Source of the DNA: Bacteroidota bacterium
Lineage (GTDB): Bacteria; Bacteroidota; Bacteroidia; Chitinophagales; Chitinophagaceae
Length of the DNA stretch: 64,000 bases
Reading direction: 5' to 3'
Assembly (NCBI GenBank): GCA_016868775.1
Contig: VGFT01000005.1
Location: 124,001 to 188,000, forward strand
Made by a program: the position numbers and the translations under genes. This document shows positions 58,381 to 64,000 of this stretch, piece by piece. The notes below the pieces were generated by a model that saw only the letters and a list, made by a program, of their open reading frames with translations, was not told where the DNA came from and searched no databases. Position 1 is the first letter of the stretch. Each line of letters starts with the position of its first letter.

Positions 58381-59666
58381 AGTTTCCAGTTGATGAGTTG
58401 GTTGACCCATGCTGCTCGGTAGGGGGTGGAAACCCGGATGTAGTTATCTGTATAGCCTTCCATCATGTCTTCTTTTTCCGTTTTCTCGAATAGGACGGGA
58501 CGCGTGGTTCCTTCGAAACGTTTGGAGAAGTTCTGCATTTTCATGTACGAAAGTTGACGAAGGATTTTATTTCTTTCCTGTCGAATCCGAATGGGCACCA
58601 CCGGCCTGAGCGTCAAAGCATGTGTGTGCGCGCGCTCGCTGTATGTAAATACGTGTAGGTAGGACACATCCAGCTCCGTCAAAAAATCAACCGTCTCCCT
58701 GAAATACGTCTCTGTCTCCCCGGGCGATCCCACGATCACGTCTGCCCCGATGCACGCATGAGGCATCACTTGGCGGATTCGATCGACCCGCTCGGCATAC
58801 AAGTCGCGACGATATCTTCTGCGCATCAGTCCCAACACCCGATCGCTTCCGCTTTGCAGCGGAATGTGAAAATGCGGCATGAAATTTCTGCTCCCAGCCA
58901 CCCAATCAATGATCTCGTTGGTGAGCAAATTCGGCTCGATGGAAGAAATTCTAAACCGATCTATACCCGGCGTTCCATCGAGCGCCTGAATCAATTCAAA
59001 AAAACTTTCCTTGCGATGGGGCTCAGCATTTGCATCCGTTCCAGCGATCCCAAAATCGCCCAGATTCACGCCCGTAAGGACGATCTCTTTCACCCCACTA
59101 GATCCAAGTTCCTGTGCATTGGCTACCACATTTTGGATGCTGTCGCTTCGGCTGCGGCCCCGGGCCAGGGGAATGGTGCAGAACGAGCAACTGTAATCAC
59201 ATCCGTCCTGCACTTTTAGAAAGGTTCGGGTGCGGTCGTTAACCGACCACGACGCATAAAAGCGATTCACATCCTCGATGTCACAACTCGAGATCTTGGC
59301 CGAATCGCCTTTGCTCAATTCCCGCAAATGCGCTGCCAAATTGAATTTCTCCGCGGCTCCCAACACCAAATCCACGCCTGGGATCTCCGCGATCTCTTTG
59401 GGTTTTAATTGCGCGTAACATCCGGTGATCACCACCAAACTCTCCGGGGCACGTCGCTGGATGCGCCGAACCAGCTGTCGACATTCCTTATCCGCATTTT
59501 CCGTCACCGAGCAGGTATTGATCACATATACATCTGCCGACTGCTCAAAATCTTTCTTCTCAAAACCCTCCGATTCCAGCATCCTGGAAAGCGTGGAAGT
59601 CTCGGAAAAATTCAATTTACAGCCCAGGGTGTGGAAAGCGACGGACTTGGCAGCGGTTTCAAGCAT
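58377..59666 (-). CDS. mtaB: tRNA (N6-threonylcarbamoyladenosine(37)-C2)-methylthiotransferase MtaB
   Basis: Radical SAM enzyme adding a methylthio group to t6A37 of tRNAs. The 429-residue product has the N-terminal UPF0004 domain with cluster cysteines (HTLGCKLNFSET, INTCSVT and TGCYAQL), the radical SAM motif VQDGCDYSCSFCTIPLARG, SSIEPNLLTNEII, HIPLQSGSDRVLGLMRRRY and a C-terminal TRAM-like region. The ATG at 59666 is preferred; an in-frame TTG at 59675 belongs to the TACCTTTG promoter box. Confidence 0.95.
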   Translation of the reverse strand: MLETAAKSVAFHTLGCKLNFSETSTLSRMLESEGFEKKDFEQSADVYVINTCSVTENADKECRQLVRRIQRRAPESLVVITGCYAQLKPKEIAEIPGVDLVLGAAEKFNLAAHLRELSKGDSAKISSCDIEDVNRFYASWSVNDRTRTFLKVQDGCDYSCSFCTIPLARGRSRSDSIQNVVANAQELGSSGVKEIVLTGVNLGDFGIAGTDANAEPHRKESFFELIQALDGTPGIDRFRISSIEPNLLTNEIIDWVAGSRNFMPHFHIPLQSGSDRVLGLMRRRYRRDLYAERVDRIRQVMPHACIGADVIVGSPGETETYFRETVDFLTELDVSYLHVFTYSERAHTHALTLRPVVPIRIRQERNKILRQLSYMKMQNFSKRFEGTTRPVLFEKTEKEDMMEGYTDNYIRVSTPYRAAWVNQLINWKL

Positions 59667-59672
59667 AAACGA

Positions 59673-59680
59673 CAAAGGTA
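59673..59680 (-). promoter_or_regulatory. -7 box of mtaB
   Basis: Minus strand TACCTTTG, a full match ending 6 bases before the ATG at 59666. Its terminal TTG is in frame with mtaB and could be miscalled as the start. Confidence 0.55.
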
Positions 59681-59757
59681 ATTCGGAGTTCGGGGTTCAA
59701 AGTTTTAGTTTTTCGTTAATGAGACTTGGTTAGGGACTAAATCTGCAGGGATCGGGG

Positions 59758-59764
59758 TAACTTG
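59758..59764 (+). promoter_or_regulatory. Shortened -7 box before acyltransferase gene
   Basis: TAACTTG ends 5 bases before the GTG at 59770, the same variant and spacing as before thyA. Confidence 0.4.
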
Positions 59765-59769
59765 CACCC

Positions 59770-60519
59770 GTGAAAATCTTGGTCTCGGTTTTTCAATTCT
59801 TTTTTTCGCTCTATGCCTTTTTGGTTTTTGTGGCGTTATTGGTTCTGCTCTTCCCCTTTTTCCTTTTGGCAGCCCTAGGGGGTAAAATAAAAGGGGGAAA
59901 TGCCATCATGCGTCTGTGTCGGTTTTGGGGCGACTGCTGGCTCCTGCTGATCGGGATCCGACACCAAGTGAGTGAGGAGAATCGTCCCGATCCCAAGAAG
60001 TCTTACATTTTCGTAGGCAACCATATTTCCTACATCGATGCTGCCTTTATTATCACCAGCGTTCGTCAGCCTTTCCGGGCACTGGGGGCTGCCGAATATG
60101 GCCGCTATCCGTTGTTCGGATATGTATATCAATTGGTGGTGGTCTGTGTGCACCGGAAAGACCCGGATAGTCGCGCCGCGAGCGTACAGGTCTTGCGTAC
60201 TTTTTTACGAAAAGGAATCTCCGTTTTGATCTATCCCGAAGGGACGTTTAACATGGGCACTACTGCTTTGTCGGAATTCTACAACGGAGCTTTTCGTCTT
60301 GCTATTGAGACCCAAACTCCGATCAAGCCACTGCTCTTTCTGGATGCATTCGACCGGATGCATTACCGGTCCTTGTTCACGGTGAATCCGGGCAGAAGCC
60401 GTGCCGTTTTTCTGGAAGAAGTGTCGGTTGAGGGATATACCCTCGATGATCTGGAGACCCTAAAGCAACGGGTCTATCAATTGATGGAATCGCAGTTGCT
60501 TCAACGTAAGGTACCTTAG
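59770..60519 (+). CDS. 1-acyl-sn-glycerol-3-phosphate acyltransferase (PlsC-like)
   Basis: Phospholipid-synthesis acyltransferase of 249 residues. A hydrophobic N-terminus (residues 5-36) anchors it to the membrane. Block I is VGNHISYIDAAF (HX4D), block II lies near RALGAAEYGRYPLFGYVYQL, and block III is LIYPEGTFNMG. These are complete, unlike the two other PlsC-like genes at 11020 and 14124, so it is the best candidate in the window for lysophosphatidate acylation. Start is GTG. Confidence 0.88.
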   Translation: MKILVSVFQFFFSLYAFLVFVALLVLLFPFFLLAALGGKIKGGNAIMRLCRFWGDCWLLLIGIRHQVSEENRPDPKKSYIFVGNHISYIDAAFIITSVRQPFRALGAAEYGRYPLFGYVYQLVVVCVHRKDPDSRAASVQVLRTFLRKGISVLIYPEGTFNMGTTALSEFYNGAFRLAIETQTPIKPLLFLDAFDRMHYRSLFTVNPGRSRAVFLEEVSVEGYTLDDLETLKQRVYQLMESQLLQRKVP

Positions 60520-60553
60520 GTAAATCCCCCGGTATAATGCTAAGCGGGTTGAT

Positions 60554-60561
60554 TAGATTTG
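60554..60561 (+). promoter_or_regulatory. -7 box of priA
   Basis: TAGATTTG, a full match ending 6 bases before the ATG at 60568. Its TTG is in frame with priA and could be mistaken for the start. Confidence 0.55.
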
Positions 60562-60567
60562 CTATCC

Positions 60568-63066
60568 ATGCCGGCCAAGTCAAACACCTCCTCTTTGTTC
60601 AAGAGTACGCAGGAATCGTCTCTGTATGCAGAGGTCATTGTCCCGATTGCCACCCCCACAAATTTTACTTGGTCTGTTCCGAGTAACCTCCTACAGGACG
60701 TTACTGTGGGGAAGCGGGTGGAGGTGAATCTAGGGAGCCGGCGCCGCTATGCCGGAATCATTAAACGGTTACATTCGGAACCACCGGTTGGTTTTCAGCC
60801 CAAGCCCATACTGCAACTGTTGGATCCAGTGCCCCTTGTGACCGGAGAACAACTTTCTTTTTGGTCCTGGATCGCAAACTACTACTGTTGCACCGAAGGG
60901 GAGGTAATGGCTGCCGCCTTGCCCACCCATTTCAAGCTGTCGAGTGAAACCTGGATTCGCTTTCTTCCGGAGTCAACCATCGACCCAAATACATTAGGCG
61001 ACAATGACTACCTATTGGCGGAGGCGTTGTCGATCAAAAAACAATTGCGGATTGACGAGGTGCAAAAGATCCTGCAAAACCGTAATGTATATTCAACTAT
61101 CGATCGATTGGTACAGCTTGGTGTGGCGGAGCTGGTCGACTCGTTGCACGAACGCTATGTGCGTCGGGAAAAAGTCTTTATCGAATGGGCACCTGCCTAC
61201 AAAACCCAGGAGGCCTTAGCCGAGTTGCTGAATGGGAAGTGGCGATCCGCTAAACAGCTGGAGTTGCTTTTGACTTTTTTACATCTTAGTCCTGATCAAG
61301 CGCCCATCGAGCGGTCGGTACTGCTCGCAAACAAGGCTGGCTCAAGCGCTGCATTGCAGGGGTTGATCGAAAAAGGAATTCTTTTGACGTGTAAACGAAA
61401 AGTAGATCGAATCAATCGGGAGGAATCATTCATTCAGGTAGATTCTTCGTTGAGTGAGCAGCAACGGATTGCCCTCGATTCTATTCGAGGGCAATGGGAT
61501 AAAAAAGATGTGTGTCTGATTCGTGGGGTAACGGGCAGCGGGAAAACACATGTGTATATAGAATTGATTGCCGAGGCGCTAAAGACAGGAAAACAGGTCC
61601 TGTATCTGCTTCCGGAAATTGCACTGACCAGTCAGATCATTCGAAGGCTTCAGAAATATTTCGGAGGTTCGGTTGGGGTTTACCATTCTCGTTTTTCGGG
61701 TAATGAGCGGGTGGAGATCTGGAACGATGTGATGGCTGGCAAGATCAATGTGGTATTGGGGGCACGTTCCTCCCTATTTCTGCCGTTTTCGGGGCTGGGA
61801 CTAATCCTTTGCGATGAGGAGCACGATGCCTCTTTCAAGCAACAAGACCCTGCTCCTCGATACAATGCGCGCGATGCGGCCATTTATTTGGCTACGATCC
61901 ATGGAGCCAAGGTTTTATTAGGGAGCGCTACCCCGTCTATGGAGTCGTTCTACCTGGCTCAGGCGGGAAAATATGGTTATACAGAGCTGACGGAACGCTA
62001 CGGAGCCGGCCAATTGCCTGTCTTGCGATTCATCGATCTGCGGGCGATCCTGAAAGAGGACCGAACACGGGTCTCTCTATCTCCGTTGCTATTGAAAAGG
62101 ATGAAAGAGGTATTGGACAGAAAAAGACAGGTCATTCTTTTTCAAAACCGGCGTGGATATTCCCCCTATCAGACCTGCACGGTCTGCGGGTGGATACCTC
62201 GTTGCGAACATTGTGATGTTTCCCTTACCTACCATAAAAAGAACAATCAGCTTCGTTGCCATTATTGCGGTACACAATATCCGCTTGTCGCGCGTTGTCA
62301 TGCCTGTGGCAATCCTCGTTTTGGACAACGAAGATTTGGAACCGAGCGAGTAGAAGAGCAAATACGTTCCCATTTTCCTCAGGCGCGTGTGGCCCGCATG
62401 GATGTCGATACGGTTCGGGGCAAGGATTCGCATGATCAATTGATCAAATGGTTTGAGGCAGGAGAGGTGGATATTTTGATTGGCACACAAATGGTGGTAA
62501 AGGGGTTGGACTTTGAGCGGGTCGACCTGGTGGGCATTCTAGATGCCGATGGGTTACTTCATTTTGCTGATTTTCGCGCCAGTGAGCGGGCGTTTCAATT
62601 GATGGCGCAGGTGAGTGGTCGCGCAGGCCGAAAAGACGCACTAGGGGAGGTGGTGGTCCAAACATCCGACCCCACGCATGCCGTCCTGAAGTATGTCGAG
62701 CATCACGATTATCTGGGTTTTTACAATTCGGAGGAGAAAAAACGAGCCGAGTTTGGGTATCCGCCTCATTTTCGATTGGTTCGGATCCTATTCAGACACA
62801 AGCAATCCAACCTGACGGCCTTGGCTGCTGAAGAATGGGTAAAGGAGATGGGTCTTATGTGGAAACCATATATGGTTGGCCCCAGCGAACCACTCATTGC
62901 CCGCGTTCGGGATCAATATCGAATGGAGGTGTGGATGCGATTGCCGCGTAATTCGCCGCACTGGAAGCGCGCCAAGAGCGATATGGCAGTTGCAATACAG
63001 CAACTGCAAAAGGGGAAATTATTGGCTCGTGTAGACGTGGTAATTGATGTGGATCCTGTTAATTAA
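60568..63066 (+). CDS. priA: Primosomal protein N' (replication restart helicase PriA)
   Basis: 3'-5' helicase that reloads the replisome at stalled forks. The 832-residue product has the N-terminal 3'BD and winged-helix region, Walker A RGVTGSGKTHVYIEL, DEEHDASFKQQDPAPRYNARDAA, GSATPSMES, the zinc-binding cysteines (CTVCGWIPRCEHCDVSLTYH, LRCHYCG and CHACGNP) and helicase motifs IGTQMVVKGLDF and ADFRASERAFQLMAQVSGRAGR. ATG 60568 is preferred over an in-frame TTG at 60559 inside the promoter box. Confidence 0.97.
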   Translation: MPAKSNTSSLFKSTQESSLYAEVIVPIATPTNFTWSVPSNLLQDVTVGKRVEVNLGSRRRYAGIIKRLHSEPPVGFQPKPILQLLDPVPLVTGEQLSFWSWIANYYCCTEGEVMAAALPTHFKLSSETWIRFLPESTIDPNTLGDNDYLLAEALSIKKQLRIDEVQKILQNRNVYSTIDRLVQLGVAELVDSLHERYVRREKVFIEWAPAYKTQEALAELLNGKWRSAKQLELLLTFLHLSPDQAPIERSVLLANKAGSSAALQGLIEKGILLTCKRKVDRINREESFIQVDSSLSEQQRIALDSIRGQWDKKDVCLIRGVTGSGKTHVYIELIAEALKTGKQVLYLLPEIALTSQIIRRLQKYFGGSVGVYHSRFSGNERVEIWNDVMAGKINVVLGARSSLFLPFSGLGLILCDEEHDASFKQQDPAPRYNARDAAIYLATIHGAKVLLGSATPSMESFYLAQAGKYGYTELTERYGAGQLPVLRFIDLRAILKEDRTRVSLSPLLLKRMKEVLDRKRQVILFQNRRGYSPYQTCTVCGWIPRCEHCDVSLTYHKKNNQLRCHYCGTQYPLVARCHACGNPRFGQRRFGTERVEEQIRSHFPQARVARMDVDTVRGKDSHDQLIKWFEAGEVDILIGTQMVVKGLDFERVDLVGILDADGLLHFADFRASERAFQLMAQVSGRAGRKDALGEVVVQTSDPTHAVLKYVEHHDYLGFYNSEEKKRAEFGYPPHFRLVRILFRHKQSNLTALAAEEWVKEMGLMWKPYMVGPSEPLIARVRDQYRMEVWMRLPRNSPHWKRAKSDMAVAIQQLQKGKLLARVDVVIDVDPVN

Positions 63067-63096
63067 AAACCCCGGCGTTTTGAGCCGGGGTTTTTT
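63066..63096. terminator. Bidirectional terminator between priA and the next gene
   Basis: Stem AAAACCCCGGC (63066-63076) and GCCGGGGTTTT (63084-63094) with a seven-base loop. T runs follow on both strands, so it should stop transcripts from both convergent genes. Confidence 0.92.
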
Positions 63097-64000
63097 CTAT
63101 TTATTCTTGCTTCCGTTATTGGGTGGCGGGTTATTTGGCAAGTTGGATGCCTTGTATTTGGTTTCGATATTTTTCAGGGCCATTAGCAGGATTTCACATA
63201 CCACTCTATCCCGATCAAACTCCAGTTCAATTTTTGAGAAATTTCGGTTATTGGTGTTGTACGATAATTGTTGCTCTAGGTCGGTTCGTAGTGTCTTGGC
63301 AATACGTTCTGCTAAGTCAGTTTTTTTAGCCTTATAGGCAGCTTCCAGCACGAGTAAACCACACTGGTTGTGTTGATTGTCTCGGCTGGTCAAGGCATAA
63401 GGCATATTCGACTCTTTCATGCCTTGATCAATCTGATCCAGAAGCTTTGCGGCCTCCGTCATTTTTCCGGCATCTGCTAAATTTCCGGCAGCTTCTGCAA
63501 AGATGCCTCGGATGTGGAGGAGGTGTCGTCGATTCTCTTCATCAAAATAGACTCCGGGCTTGTCGGCGCCTCCCAACCTGAATTTTTGAGTGAGTACGTT
63601 GTACGTATACGGCAGATTCATGTTGCTCACGCCACTTCCCCAGATCCGATTGTTCCGCATGGTATTTTCCAATTCCCAGGCAGTGGAGTTGTATTTGCTT
63701 TCCACCGGAGTCAGTTGATAAACCAGGCCGTTCTTTCGGAAATAAGGTCCCCAGCCAAACTTTCCATAGGGCGAAGTAAAACAGACGGGTCTTTCCCATT
63801 TGATTGTGGCGACCGTACTTAGTATCGCAAGATCGCTACGAGTTAGGGTAACACGCTCTCCTGGAATGGAGAACTTCAACTCATTTAAGATGCTGTCATC
63901 TGGGTTGATCCATTCCATTTTTTTAACCAGCTCTTTGTTGACGGGTATGGACAGGTTTCGGGTTGGTAAAAGTGGTTTTGGCTCGTTGTCCTCATTATCA
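63097..64000 (-). CDS. C-terminal part of a DUF2723-like membrane protein (cut by window edge)
   Basis: The reading frame has no stop up to base 64000, so only about 300 C-terminal residues are seen. They start with NEPKPLLPTRNLSIPVNKELVKKMEWINPDDS and contain LTRSDLAILSTVATIKWERPVCFTSPYGKFGWGPYFRKNGLVYQLTPVE, then NTMRNNRIWGSGVSNMNLPYTYNVLTQKFRLG and a helical tail. This fits the soluble end of large DUF2723 (TMEM260/O-mannosyltransferase-like) proteins of Bacteroidota. The membrane part is outside the window, so the call is tentative. Confidence 0.7.
   Translation of the reverse strand, partial: DNEDNEPKPLLPTRNLSIPVNKELVKKMEWINPDDSILNELKFSIPGERVTLTRSDLAILSTVATIKWERPVCFTSPYGKFGWGPYFRKNGLVYQLTPVESKYNSTAWELENTMRNNRIWGSGVSNMNLPYTYNVLTQKFRLGGADKPGVYFDEENRRHLLHIRGIFAEAAGNLADAGKMTEAAKLLDQIDQGMKESNMPYALTSRDNQHNQCGLLVLEAAYKAKKTDLAERIAKTLRTDLEQQLSYNTNNRNFSKIELEFDRDRVVCEILLMALKNIETKYKASNLPNNPPPNNGSKNK

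Overview
The window is a compact, almost fully coding stretch of a Bacteroidota chromosome, most likely order Chitinophagales or a close relative. This rests on the Bacteroidota-type promoter box TAnnTTTG before many genes, the near absence of Shine-Dalgarno sequences, a type IX secretion sorting tail on a secreted hydrolase, and families common in the phylum: SDR-type threonine dehydrogenase, NamZ/DUF1343, LolA, a DUF2723-like C-terminus and ExbB/ExbD. No mobile element, CRISPR array or phage gene is visible, and no stretch longer than 300 bases lacks a gene.

Layout. 1-10145: the S10-spc ribosomal protein operon from rplD to secY, in canonical order and closed by a strong terminator. 10212-15382: map, three lipid/acyl-CoA genes and rpsA. 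Genes that usually follow map (infA, rpmJ, rpsM, rpsK, rpsD, rpoA, rplQ) are absent here. 15409-20256: a photolyase/cryptochrome operon with a tiny DUF2256 gene, then an SDR and proline dehydrogenase. 20327-30711: thyA-folA-methyltransferase, the three-subunit transhydrogenase pntAA-pntAB-pntB with an RNA methylase, fmt, NamZ, an FKBP-type isomerase and pepT. 30732-36550: SPFH protein, ExbB/ExbD, prmC, 3-hydroxyacyl-CoA dehydrogenase, a CarboxypepD_reg protein and the Fe-S carrier Mrp.

36556-45486 is the metabolic centrepiece. It is a kynurenine-degradation cluster (ACMSD and 3-hydroxyanthranilate dioxygenase on the minus strand; SDR, aldehyde dehydrogenase, RidA-type deaminase, kynureninase and kynurenine 3-monooxygenase on the plus strand), followed by pyrF and a glutaryl-CoA dehydrogenase-like gene. 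Together they could carry tryptophan carbon from kynurenine to 2-aminomuconate and perhaps on to glutaryl-CoA and crotonyl-CoA. 45490-56465 holds aroK, ftsK, lolA, kdsA, threonine dehydrogenase, fRMsr, a PAP2 phosphatase, valS, an esterase and clpS. 56540-64000 holds two valine tRNA genes, a T9SS-exported hydrolase, mtaB, an acyltransferase, priA and a gene cut by the right edge.

The most unusual signals are these: many start codons lie only 4-7 nt after a -7 promoter box, implying leaderless mRNAs; a canonical EF-hand loop at the N-terminus of an ExbB/TolQ protein; a photolyase whose FAD domain precedes an antenna-like domain, beside a PhrB-type protein without the Fe-S cysteines; a lone consensus Shine-Dalgarno at rpsH followed by two hairpins; and a kynurenine-cluster SDR lacking the catalytic Tyr and Lys. 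All identifications are from reading the sequence; no database search was run.
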